This document shows, piece after piece, positions 33,568 through 42,540 of a stretch of DNA of 64,000 bases. Positions within the stretch are counted from its first letter, which is position 1. The number at the start of each line of letters is the position of its first letter. Below the pieces are notes generated by a model that worked only from the letters and a program-made list of their open reading frames with translations, did not search any database and had not been told where the DNA came from. Where the stretch lies: the NCBI GenBank assembly GCA_041685735.1, contig JAWLFE010000001.1, positions 62,001 through 126,000 of the forward strand. The letters run 5' to 3'. The translations under genes and the position numbers were made by a program. This DNA comes from CSSed11-175R1 sp041685735 (GTDB lineage Bacteria; Actinomycetota; Nitriliruptoria; Nitriliruptorales; Nitriliruptoraceae).

Positions 33568-35261
33568 GTTTCCCCAACGACCTGGACATCGCGCGCGGCG
33601 CGGCGCTCAAGCCGCTCGACGAGGTCGGCGCGAGCATCGGGCTCGGCCCGCACCTGCTCGAGCCCTACGGCGAGCACGTCGCCAAGATCAAGCTGGACGC
33701 GATCGATGAGCTCGCCGACCGGCCGCGGGCCAAGTACGTGCTGGTCTCCGCCATCACCCCGACCCCGCTGGGGGAGGGCAAGACCACCACCACGGTCGGG
33801 CTCGGGCAGGCCTTCCGGCACCTCGGCAAGACGGCCACGGTCGCGATCCGCCAACCGTCGATGGGTCCGACCTTCGGGATCAAGGGTGGCGCGGCCGGCG
33901 GCGGCTACAGCCAGGTCGTGCCGATGGAGATCCTCAACCTCCACCTGACCGGGGACATGCACGCGGTCACCGCGGCGCACAACCTGCTGTCGGCCATGGT
34001 CGACAACCACCTGTTCCAGGGGCAGTCGCCCGCGCTGGATCCACACCGGGTGGCGTGGCGGCGCGTCATGGACGTCAACGACCGGGCCCTGCGCAACATC
34101 GTCGTCGGGCTCGGCACCCGGCTGGACGGTCGGCCCCGCGAGACAGGGTTCGACATCACGGCGGCCTCCGAGGTCATGGCCGTGCTCGCCCTGGCGACCT
34201 CGCTGCAGGACCTGCGCGCACGGATGGGCCGGATCGTCATCGGCGCCGACACCGACGGGTCTCCGGTCACCGCGGAGGACATCGGCGCCGCGGGTGCCAT
34301 GACGGTCATCATGAAGGAGGCCCTCAAGCCCAACCTCATGCAGACCCTGGAGCAGACCCCGGTGCTGGTGCACGCCGGGCCCTTCGGCAACATCGCCCAC
34401 GGCAACAGTTCCGTGGTGGCCGACCGGATCGGCATCCACGGTGGTGACTACCTGGTCACCGAGGCCGGGTTCGGTGCGGACATGGGTGCTGAGCGGTTCT
34501 TCAACATCAAGTGCCGGACCTCCGGACTGACCCCGGATGCCGGGGTACTGGTCGCGACGGTGCGCGCACTGAAGGCGCACTCCGGACGCCACAAGATCGT
34601 GGCCGGGAAGCCGCTGCCCGAGGACCTGCTGGCAGAGAACCCCGACGACGTGCAGGCCGGTGCGGCCAACCTGCGCAAGCAGATCGAGAACATCCGGTTG
34701 CACGGCGTCTCCCCGGTGGTGGCGATCAACGCCTTCCCGACCGACCACGACAGCGAACACGCCACGATCCGTGCGATCGCGGAGGAGATGGGTGCCCGCG
34801 TCGCGGTCTGCAACCACTTCGCCGAGGGTGGTGCCGGTGCGGTCGAGCTGGCCGAAGCGGTCGCCGAAGCCGCCGAGGAGCCGTCCGAGTTCCGGTTCCT
34901 CTACCCGTCGGAGGCCTCGCTGCGCGAGAAGATCGAGGCGGTGGCCACCAAGGTCTACGGTGCGGACGGGGTCGACTACGCGCCGGCGGCGGCACGCCAG
35001 ATCGACGATCATGAGGCCAACGGGTTCGGTGACCTGCCGGTGTGCATCGCCAAGACCCACCTGTCGATCTCGTCCGATCCGACGCTGACCGGCGCGCCGA
35101 CCGGCTGGCGGATGCCGGTCCGCGAGGTCCGTGCGTCGGTCGGGGCCGGGTTCATCTACCCGATCTGCGGCGACATGCGCACCATGCCGGGCCTGTCGTC
35201 GACCCCGGCGGCGCAGCGCATCGACATCGATGAACACGGCGAGATCGTGGGACTGTCCTGA
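33564..35261 (+). CDS. fhs: Formate--tetrahydrofolate ligase
   Basis: Predicted 565-residue enzyme that interconverts 10-formyl-THF plus ADP and phosphate with formate plus THF plus ATP. The P-loop region is ITPTPLGEGKTTTTVGL (64-80). RQPSMGPTFGIKGGAAGGGYSQVVPMEE-type wording is present (RQPSMGPTFGIKGGAAGGG), as are the C-terminal TLTGAP and ICGDMRTMPGLSSTPAA. In an oxidative route it would recover ATP while releasing formate. The GTG start overlaps the MTHFR stop by 4 bases. Confidence 0.93.
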   Translation: MSFPNDLDIARGAALKPLDEVGASIGLGPHLLEPYGEHVAKIKLDAIDELADRPRAKYVLVSAITPTPLGEGKTTTTVGLGQAFRHLGKTATVAIRQPSMGPTFGIKGGAAGGGYSQVVPMEILNLHLTGDMHAVTAAHNLLSAMVDNHLFQGQSPALDPHRVAWRRVMDVNDRALRNIVVGLGTRLDGRPRETGFDITAASEVMAVLALATSLQDLRARMGRIVIGADTDGSPVTAEDIGAAGAMTVIMKEALKPNLMQTLEQTPVLVHAGPFGNIAHGNSSVVADRIGIHGGDYLVTEAGFGADMGAERFFNIKCRTSGLTPDAGVLVATVRALKAHSGRHKIVAGKPLPEDLLAENPDDVQAGAANLRKQIENIRLHGVSPVVAINAFPTDHDSEHATIRAIAEEMGARVAVCNHFAEGGAGAVELAEAVAEAAEEPSEFRFLYPSEASLREKIEAVATKVYGADGVDYAPAAARQIDDHEANGFGDLPVCIAKTHLSISSDPTLTGAPTGWRMPVREVRASVGAGFIYPICGDMRTMPGLSSTPAAQRIDIDEHGEIVGLS

Positions 35262-35278
35262 CGCAGGGCGCGGCTCGG

Positions 35279-35298
35279 ATGGACGGTGGCATGGACGG
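35279..35298 (+). repeat. ATGGACGG repeats at the second gap
   Basis: ATGGACGG occurs at 35279, 35291 and again at 35399, right after the gap. Merging the contigs at this shared octamer keeps one open frame (MDGGMDGFLDAL). A short unresolved tandem repeat is the likely cause of the gap. Confidence 0.55.
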
Positions 35299-35398
35299 NN
35301 NNNNNNNNNNNNNNNNNNNNNNNNNNNNNNNNNNNNNNNNNNNNNNNNNNNNNNNNNNNNNNNNNNNNNNNNNNNNNNNNNNNNNNNNNNNNNNNNNN
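35299..35398. other. Assembly gap (100 N)
   Basis: Exactly 100 N between fhs and the body of the cyclohydrolase gene, flanked on both sides by ATGGACGG. True length is unknown and may be zero. Confidence 0.95.
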
Positions 35399-35941
35399 AT
35401 GGACGGGTTCCTCGATGCGCTGGCCTCCGACGCGCCCGCACCCGGCGCGGGTGCCGCCGTGGCCACGACCGTTGCGATGGCCGCGGGTCTGCTGGCCATG
35501 TTCGCCCGGTCGTCCGTGGACCTGCCGGACCGCGACGCGCTCGCCGGCCGCGCCGATGAGCTCCGGGCTGCCGCGGTCGATCTGATCGAAGCCGACCGTG
35601 CCGCCTACACGCGGGTGCTCGAGCACCGGCCGCACCGCCAGGAGGATCCCGACGGGTTCCTGCGTGTCGTCGCCGGGGCGAACCAGCCGCTGCTCGCCGC
35701 GATCGAGATCGCCGGCGCGATCGTCGATGCCGGCCTCGCTGCGCTGCCAGGCGGCAACGCAGCCGTCCGCCCCGACCTCATCGCCGGCATGGTCCTGGCA
35801 CGGTCCGCCGCGGAGGTCGCCACCGGACTGATCGGTGCCAACACCCGCGTCGGACGCCTGCCTGCGGACGACCTCGACACGGCGCGCCGACACGGTGCCG
35901 CCCTGGAGGCACAGCTCGATGGGGTCGGGGACGCCGGGTGA
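35399..35941 (+). CDS. Cyclodeaminase/methenyl-THF cyclohydrolase family protein (5' end at gap)
   Basis: Predicted 180 visible residues of the FTCD_C/FchA family, which opens methenyl-THF to 10-formyl-THF or deaminates formimino-THF. FLDALASDAPAPGAGAAVATTVAMAAGLLAMFA is the family N-terminus, with the usual PGGGS loop reading PGAGA. PDLIAGMVLARSAAEVATGLIGANT is the C-terminal helix pair. The ATG at 35399 follows the gap; the real start may be ATG 35279 if the gap is spurious. The stop overlaps the FolC-like gene start (GTGA). Its place between fhs and folC supports the THF role. Confidence 0.8.
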   Translation: MDGFLDALASDAPAPGAGAAVATTVAMAAGLLAMFARSSVDLPDRDALAGRADELRAAAVDLIEADRAAYTRVLEHRPHRQEDPDGFLRVVAGANQPLLAAIEIAGAIVDAGLAALPGGNAAVRPDLIAGMVLARSAAEVATGLIGANTRVGRLPADDLDTARRHGAALEAQLDGVGDAG

Positions 35942-37275
35942 GCGTGGTGGCGCCGGTCCGACCGGCCGTCCGTGACGAGGAGCTGCTCGACACCCTCGTG
36001 CACCGCCGTCGTGGCCGGGCACCGCGCGGCACCCACCGCATGGCGGCGCTGTGCCACGCTCTGGGGGCTCCGCAGGCACAGCTGCGGACCGTGCACGTGG
36101 TCGGGACCGGGGGCAAGACCAGCATCGTGCGGACCATGTCGTCGCTCTTCACCGCGCTCGGGGTCACCTGCGGTGAGACGACCTCGCCGCACCTGCAGCA
36201 CGCATCCGAGCGCATCCGGCTCGATGGACACGCGGTGCGCCCCGAACTGGTCGCCGCCCGCTGGCGGGACCTGCAGCAGGCGATCGCGGTCGCCGAGTCC
36301 CGCACGGGTGAGTCGGTCACCTTCTTCGAGGCCGTGACCGCCCTGGCGCTCCGCCTGTTCGCCGACCGGCAGGTCGACGTGGCCGTGGTCGAGGCGGGTA
36401 TCGGCGGGGTGACCGATGCGACGGGGGTCCTCGCGAGCGACGTCGTGGTGCTCTCCCGGGTCGGGTACGACCATCCGGAACTCGGCGTCGACCTGGCCCA
36501 GATCGCCCGCGAGAAGGCCGGGGTCGCCTCCCCCGGTGGCGTGCTGGTCTGCTCGGCGCAGGACCCCGCCGCCGCCGAGGCCATCGAGGAGGTGGTTGCC
36601 GAGCGGGCAGCCACGCTGCTGCGGGCCGGCCGGGACTTCGGCGTGGACACCCGCCGACCCGCACCCGGCGGGCAACAGGTCGGTCTGCGTGGTCTCGACG
36701 GGTCGGGGATCCGTGGCTTCCTGCCGCTCCGTGGCGCCCACCAGGCGGCGAACGCGGCCGTTGCCCTCGCAGCGGTCCAGACGCTGCTCGGCACCACGGA
36801 CCTCGACCCGGTCCGGCTGCGGACCGGACTCGCCGCGGTGGACGTGCCGGGCCGGGTCGAGGTGGTGACCCGCCGGGATGCCGCAGACGTGATCCTCGAC
36901 GGCGCGCACGACATCGATGCCATGAGCGCACTGGCCCGCTGCCTCGTGGAGAGTGCCCCCGGTCGGCCGATCACGGTGGTCTTCGGGGTCGGCGGGCAGC
37001 GGTCGCCGGAGCCACTGCTCGAGCGGTTGCGCCGACTGGACGCGCGGCTGATCGTGACGGCGACCGCCACGCCGCAGGCGATGCCGGTCGAAGAGCTCGA
37101 ACGGCGCGCACGGGCGGATGGCGTCGATGCGATCGCCGCCGCGGATCCGGCGCTGGCCATCCGCCGGGCCACCGAACTGACCCCCGCTGACGGCGTGATC
37201 GTGGTGACCGGATCACTCCACCTCGTCGGTGCGGTCGCCTCGCTCCTGGAGGCTGTTCGCGCAACCGTCCCCTGA
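35938..37275 (+). CDS. folC: FolC-type Mur ligase (folylpolyglutamate/dihydrofolate synthase family)
   Basis: Predicted 445-residue ATP-dependent ligase adding glutamate to folates. The P-loop VVGTGGKTSIVR (54-65) differs from the common GTNGKGS. Further matches are TTSPHLQHASERIRLDG, FFEAVTALALRLFA, AVVEAGIGGVTDATG and REKAGVASPGG. The C-terminal domain has DGAHDIDAM. The GTG start overlaps the upstream stop. A folC inside a one-carbon operon suggests a dedicated supply of polyglutamylated THF, though it may equally be the cell's only FolC. Confidence 0.85.
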   Translation: MSVVAPVRPAVRDEELLDTLVHRRRGRAPRGTHRMAALCHALGAPQAQLRTVHVVGTGGKTSIVRTMSSLFTALGVTCGETTSPHLQHASERIRLDGHAVRPELVAARWRDLQQAIAVAESRTGESVTFFEAVTALALRLFADRQVDVAVVEAGIGGVTDATGVLASDVVVLSRVGYDHPELGVDLAQIAREKAGVASPGGVLVCSAQDPAAAEAIEEVVAERAATLLRAGRDFGVDTRRPAPGGQQVGLRGLDGSGIRGFLPLRGAHQAANAAVALAAVQTLLGTTDLDPVRLRTGLAAVDVPGRVEVVTRRDAADVILDGAHDIDAMSALARCLVESAPGRPITVVFGVGGQRSPEPLLERLRRLDARLIVTATATPQAMPVEELERRARADGVDAIAAADPALAIRRATELTPADGVIVVTGSLHLVGAVASLLEAVRATVP

Positions 37276-37298
37276 GACGCAACGCCCAGGTCGGACGC

Positions 37299-37304
37299 TA
37301 CGGT
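37299..37304 (+). promoter_or_regulatory. -10-like TACGGT upstream of the IclR gene
   Basis: TACGGT lies 25 bases before the GTG at 37329, with AAGGAGG (37317-37323) between them. Spacing suits a short leader. Confidence 0.35.
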
Positions 37305-37328
37305 AGGGGCGCCGTGAAGGAGGTTCGC

Positions 37329-38117
37329 GTGGTCGACGACGTCCCGTTGGTGCAGTCGGTCGACCGTGCCGTCGCCGCGATGGAGATCCTGGCCAGGGAC
37401 GGGTGGGCCGGCGTGACCGAGATCTCGCGGGAACTCGATATCCACAAGTCGACGGTGTTCCGCCTCCTGGCTACGCTGGAACGCCGCGGCGTCGTCGAAC
37501 AGCACGCCGAGACCCAGAAGTACCGGTTGGGCTTCGCGATCCTGCGCTTCGCGAGTTCGGTCCGGTCATCCCTGGACCTCGCCCGGGTGGCACGTCCGAC
37601 CTGCGATCGTCTCAGCCGCCAGACCGATGAGACCGTCAACCTCGCGGTCCTCGAAGAGCGCGACGTGGTGTACATCCACCAGGTGAACCTGTCCAGCAGT
37701 CGCGTCAGCGCGGACTGGCTCGGCAGCCACACGCCGGCGCACTGCTCGGCCACCGGCAAGGTCCTGCTCGCGCACCTCCCGGTGGGCCAGGCCGAGGAGT
37801 TCCTCCGGGCGCCGTTGCACCGCTACACCTCGTCGACGATCACGGATCCGGATCGGCTGCGGTCCGAACTACAGGCCGTGCGGGCCGCAGGCTACGCCGC
37901 CGCAGCGGAGGAGCTCGAGGAGGGTCTCAACGCCGTGGCGGCACCGATCCGTGGTCCGGATGGCACGGTGGTCGCGTGCGTGTCGGTGTCGGGTCCGTCC
38001 TACCGCCTGGAGGTCGAGCGGATGCCTGAGGTGGCCACCGCCCTGATCGCGGCCGCCGCCGAGATCTCGCGACGCCTCGGGTTCCTGGGGGATGCCAACG
38101 AAGGACTCGTCGGCTGA
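37329..38117 (+). CDS. IclR-family transcriptional regulator
   Basis: Predicted 262-residue regulator. The N-terminal winged helix (about 5-65) reads PLVQSVDRAVAAMEILARDGWAGVTEISRELDIHKSTVFRLLATLERRGVV. The IclR effector domain (about 75-250) has HCSATGKVLLAHLP and GYAAAAEELEEGLNAVAAPIRG. The GTG at 37329 is chosen because AAGGAGG lies 5 bases upstream; the frame can be extended to GTG 37314. Placed between the one-carbon operon and the etf genes, it may sense an intermediate of methylated-amine breakdown; effector unknown. Confidence 0.85.
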   Translation: MVDDVPLVQSVDRAVAAMEILARDGWAGVTEISRELDIHKSTVFRLLATLERRGVVEQHAETQKYRLGFAILRFASSVRSSLDLARVARPTCDRLSRQTDETVNLAVLEERDVVYIHQVNLSSSRVSADWLGSHTPAHCSATGKVLLAHLPVGQAEEFLRAPLHRYTSSTITDPDRLRSELQAVRAAGYAAAAEELEEGLNAVAAPIRGPDGTVVACVSVSGPSYRLEVERMPEVATALIAAAAEISRRLGFLGDANEGLVG

Positions 38118-38120
38118 ACA

Positions 38121-38157
38121 GGTCGGTCCGCCCCCCCGGAGGTGGGACGGACCGACC
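38121..38157. terminator. Bidirectional hairpin terminator
   Basis: GGTCGGTCCG pairs perfectly with CGGACCGACC, with further C/G pairing inside. It lies between the convergent IclR and etfA genes and could stop transcription from both sides. No T-run. Confidence 0.6.
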
Positions 38158-38189
38158 GATGATGATCCGCGCAGGCTTCGTACTTCGCG

Positions 38190-39176
38190 TCAGTCGACGC
38201 CCTTGCGGGTCTTCACCTCGGTCACGAGCGCGGGGAGCAACTCGTGCAGGTCACCGATCACCGCGTAGTGGGCACGGGTGACCATCGGCGCTTCGGGGTC
38301 GGTGTTGATCGCCAGGATCTTCTTCGCCGACATGCAGCCAACCCAGTGCTGGGTCGCGCCGCTGATGCCACAGGCGACGTAGAGGTCGGGCGCGACCCGT
38401 GTCCCGGTCTGCCCGACCTGGTCGTTGTGGGACCGCCAGCCGTTGTTGGTCGCGACCCGCGAACAGCCGACCGCACCGCCGAGCAGTTCGGCGAGGTCCT
38501 CGAGGATGCCGAAGCCCTCGGCGCTTCCGACCCCACGACCTCCGGAGATCACGACCGGCGCGGTCGCGAGGCTGATGCCACCACCACGGCTGGCACGCTC
38601 CACGACCCGGGTGATGTGCAGCCTCTCGTCGAGGTCAGGCTTGAACGAGTGCAGTTCGGCAGCACCGGGGGAGGCGGCATCTTCGGCTGCGGTCTGGTGG
38701 GGAGCCGCCGTGAGCAGTGCCACATCAGCCTCGAGGTGGACATCCTCCAACAGGACACCGCCCCACCGCACCCGGGTGAGGTCCCAGCCGCCGTCCGCGG
38801 GTGCCACCTCGGTGCAGTTGGCGGCCAGCGGCAGGTCCGTGCGTGCCGCGATGTGGGCCATGACCTCCGCGGCATGGTCGGTACCGGACCCGATGACAGC
38901 ACCCGCGCCGATCTGTGCGTGCAGCTCGGTGATGGCCGCCGCGACGGCGGTTGGCGCCGCGTCCGCATCCAGCTGATCATGCAGCAGCGCATGGGTCACG
39001 GCCACACCCTGTGCGCGCAGCTCGGCCATCGCGGTGTCGGGTATCTCGCCGACGGCCACGGCGTGCAGATCCCAGCCGTGCGCAGCAGCGAGCGAGCGGG
39101 CGAAGGTCAGGGTCTCCCGGCTGGAACGTGCGAGGGTGTCGCCGTCCCGTTCGGTCAGTGTCAGGATCAGGCTCAC
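38190..39176 (-). CDS. etfA: Electron transfer flavoprotein alpha subunit
   Basis: Predicted 328-residue FAD-binding subunit. The C-terminal FAD domain (about 195-325) has APVVISGGRGVGSAEGF, VGCSRVATNNGW, QVGQTGTRVAPDLYVACGISGATQHWVG and ILAINTDPEAPM, which are diagnostic. It would take electrons from the flavin dehydrogenase encoded upstream and pass them to ETF:quinone oxidoreductase, not seen in this window. The GTG start overlaps the etfB stop by 4 bases. Confidence 0.93.
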   Translation of the reverse strand: MSLILTLTERDGDTLARSSRETLTFARSLAAAHGWDLHAVAVGEIPDTAMAELRAQGVAVTHALLHDQLDADAAPTAVAAAITELHAQIGAGAVIGSGTDHAAEVMAHIAARTDLPLAANCTEVAPADGGWDLTRVRWGGVLLEDVHLEADVALLTAAPHQTAAEDAASPGAAELHSFKPDLDERLHITRVVERASRGGGISLATAPVVISGGRGVGSAEGFGILEDLAELLGGAVGCSRVATNNGWRSHNDQVGQTGTRVAPDLYVACGISGATQHWVGCMSAKKILAINTDPEAPMVTRAHYAVIGDLHELLPALVTEVKTRKGVD

Positions 39177-39943
39177 AGCAGCCCCACCTCCTCGAAGAGC
39201 GCGGCGACGGCCGGTGCAGCATCGGCACCGGTACCGAGCACCTGCGTCTGTGCCTGCTGTTGGGGCGGGTGGTGGAGCCGGACCCGTCGCATGCCTCCGT
39301 CGCGCCGTTCTGGGGTCAGATGGCGGATCTGGGCCTTCTTGGCCATGAGCCGGCCACGCATCGCCGGATAGCGCGGCAGGTTGATGCCCTCCTTGACCGC
39401 CGCGACCGCCGGCAGGGGGAGGTCGAGGATCTCGAAGCCGTCGGCGACCCCGCGCTTCATGGTCGCGCGCCCCCCGGTCGGTTCGATCGCCTTGATGCCG
39501 CTGACCACCGGGCGATCCAGCGCGTGCGCGACGCGGATGCCCACCTGGTAGTTGCCGGCGTCCGCGGATTCGTTGCCGAACAGGATGAGGTCGAAGCGCT
39601 CACCGTCGGCCTCGAGCGTCTGGATCGCGTCGGTCAGGGCAGCCGCCGTGGCGAGCGGATCCCACTCCTCGTCATCGGTCTCGACCAGGACGCCGTGATC
39701 GATGCCCATGGAGATCGCGGTGCGGAGCTGGTCCTCGGCGATCGGTGGACCGAGGGTGATCACGGTCGAGGAACCGCCGTGCTTCGCGACCAGCTGCACG
39801 GCCTCCTCGACCGCGCATTCCTCGTGTGGGCTGACGGTGAAGCCAAGGTGTTTCGTGTCGATCCGCTGCGCGTCCTCGGTGAGCACGATCTTCGCGCCCG
39901 GGGCCGGGACCCGCTTCACGGCGACCAGGATGTTGAGCGTCAT
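39173..39943 (-). CDS. etfB: Electron transfer flavoprotein beta subunit
   Basis: Predicted 256-residue AMP-binding partner of EtfA. NILVAVKRVPAPGAKIVL, FTVSPHEECAVEEAVQL and FDLILFGNESADAGNYQVG are family blocks. LPAVAAVKEGINLPRYPAMRGRLMAKKAQI is the beta-subunit recognition region. The ATG starts 2 bases after the stop of the dimethylglycine/sarcosine dehydrogenase gene, so the dehydrogenase and its electron acceptor are made from one transcript. Confidence 0.92.
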   Translation of the reverse strand: MTLNILVAVKRVPAPGAKIVLTEDAQRIDTKHLGFTVSPHEECAVEEAVQLVAKHGGSSTVITLGPPIAEDQLRTAISMGIDHGVLVETDDEEWDPLATAAALTDAIQTLEADGERFDLILFGNESADAGNYQVGIRVAHALDRPVVSGIKAIEPTGGRATMKRGVADGFEILDLPLPAVAAVKEGINLPRYPAMRGRLMAKKAQIRHLTPERRDGGMRRVRLHHPPQQQAQTQVLGTGADAAPAVAALFEEVGLL

Positions 39944-39945
39944 GG

Positions 39946-42456
39946 TCACGCCTTCATGCGGGTGTCGTCGGGGTCGAACACGCCGTTGCGCGTGTTCGAA
40001 CGGACCGTGACGGGGTAGTGCTCGCCCATGTACTCCACGAGCAGTTCGTTGCCCTCCGTCGCGTGCTCCGTCGGCAGGTAGGCCAGCAGGATGTGCTTGC
40101 CGACCGATGGCCCGGCGCCGGCCGTCGTGACGTACGACGGTCGACCGTGGGCGTCGGCGATGCGCTGCCCGTCGCTGGTCAGGATCGGCTCGCCACCGTT
40201 CATGAACCGCTTGATGCCGGCGGCCGACAGGTGGTCCTCGACGGTCAGCGAGCACATCTTGGCGATCGGTTCGGACTCGCGGGCCTTGAGGTAGGCGGCC
40301 TTGCCGTTGAAGTCGGCGGTCTTGACCTTCGGGAACGCGAGGCCGGCCTCGACCGGGTTGTACTCGCTCTCGAGTTCCGCGCCCATCAGGCGGTAGCCCT
40401 TCTCGATCCGGCCGGTCGTGCCGTAGACCCCGCCGCCGGCGGCGATCATCCCGTGCGGTTGGCCGGCCGCCCAGAGCGTGTCCCACAGCTTGACGCCGTG
40501 TTCCATCGGCGCGTGGATCTCCCAGCCGAGGTCGCCGACGTAGGACATGCGCAGCATGACCGTCGGGATCCCGTTGACCACGACCTCCTGTGCGGCCCCG
40601 AACGGGAAGGCCTCGTTGGACATGTCGTGATCGGTGACCGATTGCACGATGTCGCGGGCACGGGGTCCCCACACCCCCGCGGTGCACCAGGCGCTGGTGA
40701 TGTCGTGGATGTGCGCGGAGCCGTCCTCGGGCAGGTGGTCGGTGAACCATTTGAGGTCACGCCCCCAGTCCGGGCCACCCGTGATGACCCGGTAGCGATC
40801 CCAGCCGAGTCGCACGACCGTGAGGTCGCTACGGAACCCGCCGTTGTGGGTCAGGACCGGGGTGTACATCACGCGCCCGACGGCCCGGTCGACGTTGGTC
40901 ACGACCATGCGCTGAAGGTAGTCGCAGGCCCCGGGACCGGTCACCTCGAAGATCGAGAAGGCGGTCAGGTCGATGATGCCGGCACGTTCCCGCAGGGCGA
41001 GGTGCTCGGCGTTGATGATCGGTGACCACCAGCGGGCATCCCACTCGTGGGGCCGGTCCTCGACGCCGAACTCCTCCACGAGGTGGGCGTTCGATCCGTA
41101 CCACTGCGGCCGCTCCCATCCGCCGGCCTCGAAGTAGACGGCGTCGAGGGCTTCGGTGCGCGGGTGGAACGTCGAGCAGCGCGTGAACCGGTTGGACTCC
41201 CACTGCTCGCGGGGGTGCACGATGCCGTAGGTCTTGTTGAAGCCCTCGGAGGCGCGGGCTCGGACGTGGTGCCGGGTCCGCTGGTTTGGGGTGAACCGCG
41301 CGATGTCAGCGCCGTGCGGGTCGATCTCCGGTTCGCCGTCGGTCATCCACTCGGCGATCATCCTGCCGACCCCCGGGCCTTCCTTGATCCAGACGGCCGC
41401 GGCGGCCCACAGGCCCTTGACCTCCACGGTCTCGCCGAGCACCGGTGCGCCGTCGGGCGTCAGCGACAACAGACCGTCGATGCCGTGCTTGACGCCCGCG
41501 CCGGGGGTGTCGAGCAGTTCCGGCATCAGTTCGAGCGCATCCTCCATCTGCGGGTCGAAGTCCTCCTGGGTCAACGGCAGCTGCGTGGGGGACAGGGGCG
41601 ACTCCTCGATCGACGGGATGTCATCGGGGTCATGCAGGATCGGGCGGTGGGCGTAGGAGCCGACCTCCATGTCGCCACCGTTCTGGCGCTCGTACATCCC
41701 GGTGTCCATGTCGCGGACGATCGGGAAGGCGATCTCCGCCCGCGTCGCCTCCAGATCCGGGATCGGTCCGACGTCGATCATCTGGTGCACGGCGGGGGTC
41801 AGCGGGATCGTCGCCCCCGCCATCGCCGCGATCCGCGGGCTCCAGACCCCGCAGGCGACCACCACGTAGTCACACGTGATCCGCCCCCGGTCGGTGACCA
41901 CCGCGCGGACCCGTCCCTGTTCGACCTCGATGTCCTGGACCTCGGTGTTGGTGGACACGGTGAGGGCGTTCGCATCCAGGGCGCGCTGGCGCATGATCGT
42001 GCCGGCCTGGAGCGAGTCCACGACGGTGACCGACGGGGTGTAGAAGCCGCCCAGCAGGATGCTCGTGTCGACGAAGGGCACGAGTTCCTTGATCTGATCC
42101 GGGGTGAGCAGGCGCGACTCCACCCCCCAGGCCTTCGCGGAGGCCATGCGTCGGCGCAGCTCCTCCATACGTTCCTCGGTCCGGGCGACCTCGATGCCGC
42201 CGGGTGAGACCTGGACCCCCATCTCCTCGTATTGGCGCTGCGAGTCGATCGTCAGCATCGCCAGTTCCTTGCCGTGATCGACGGGGAAGATGAAGTTGGA
42301 CGCGTGGCCGGTCGACCCGCCGGGATCCGGCAACGGGCCCTTGTCGATCAGGACCATGTCGGACCAGCCCTTCGCGGCGAGGTGGCCGACGATGCAGTTG
42401 CCGACGATGCCGGCGCCGATGACGACGACGGACGCGTGGTCGGGGAGCTCGCTCAT
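39946..42456 (-). CDS. Dimethylglycine/sarcosine dehydrogenase-like FAD-GcvT protein
   Basis: Predicted 836-residue two-domain enzyme. The N-terminal DAO flavin domain (about 8-400) has VVVIGAGIVGNCIVGHLAAKG, and GSTGHASNF contains His51 at the position that binds FAD covalently in dimethylglycine and sarcosine dehydrogenases. The C-terminal GcvT-like folate domain (about 435-830) has GIIDLTAFSIFEVTGPGACDYLQRM and GDLGWEIHAPMEHGVKLWDTLW. Such enzymes oxidise an N-methyl group and hand the carbon to THF as methylene-THF. Direct linkage to etfBA supports a dehydrogenase rather than an oxidase. An AGGAG site precedes the ATG. Confidence 0.88.
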   Translation of the reverse strand: MSELPDHASVVVIGAGIVGNCIVGHLAAKGWSDMVLIDKGPLPDPGGSTGHASNFIFPVDHGKELAMLTIDSQRQYEEMGVQVSPGGIEVARTEERMEELRRRMASAKAWGVESRLLTPDQIKELVPFVDTSILLGGFYTPSVTVVDSLQAGTIMRQRALDANALTVSTNTEVQDIEVEQGRVRAVVTDRGRITCDYVVVACGVWSPRIAAMAGATIPLTPAVHQMIDVGPIPDLEATRAEIAFPIVRDMDTGMYERQNGGDMEVGSYAHRPILHDPDDIPSIEESPLSPTQLPLTQEDFDPQMEDALELMPELLDTPGAGVKHGIDGLLSLTPDGAPVLGETVEVKGLWAAAAVWIKEGPGVGRMIAEWMTDGEPEIDPHGADIARFTPNQRTRHHVRARASEGFNKTYGIVHPREQWESNRFTRCSTFHPRTEALDAVYFEAGGWERPQWYGSNAHLVEEFGVEDRPHEWDARWWSPIINAEHLALRERAGIIDLTAFSIFEVTGPGACDYLQRMVVTNVDRAVGRVMYTPVLTHNGGFRSDLTVVRLGWDRYRVITGGPDWGRDLKWFTDHLPEDGSAHIHDITSAWCTAGVWGPRARDIVQSVTDHDMSNEAFPFGAAQEVVVNGIPTVMLRMSYVGDLGWEIHAPMEHGVKLWDTLWAAGQPHGMIAAGGGVYGTTGRIEKGYRLMGAELESEYNPVEAGLAFPKVKTADFNGKAAYLKARESEPIAKMCSLTVEDHLSAAGIKRFMNGGEPILTSDGQRIADAHGRPSYVTTAGAGPSVGKHILLAYLPTEHATEGNELLVEYMGEHYPVTVRSNTRNGVFDPDDTRMKA

Positions 42457-42480
42457 GGTGTTCTCCTGCGTGGTGCGTGG

Positions 42481-42537
42481 GTCGGGGTCGGTCCGGGTGG
42501 TCGGGGTCGGTCCGGGTGGTCGGGGTCGGTCCGGGTG
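42481..42537. repeat. 19-bp tandem repeat, three copies
   Basis: The unit GTCGGGGTCGGTCCGGGTG is repeated three times without change in the 84-base gap between the GntR gene and the dehydrogenase gene. It ends 25 bases before the dehydrogenase start on the minus strand. Confidence 0.9.
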
Positions 42538-42540
42538 GGG

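Noticed and set aside
42481..42537. CRISPR or IS end for the 19-bp repeats
   Set aside because: No spacers, no terminal inverted repeats and no transposase gene nearby.
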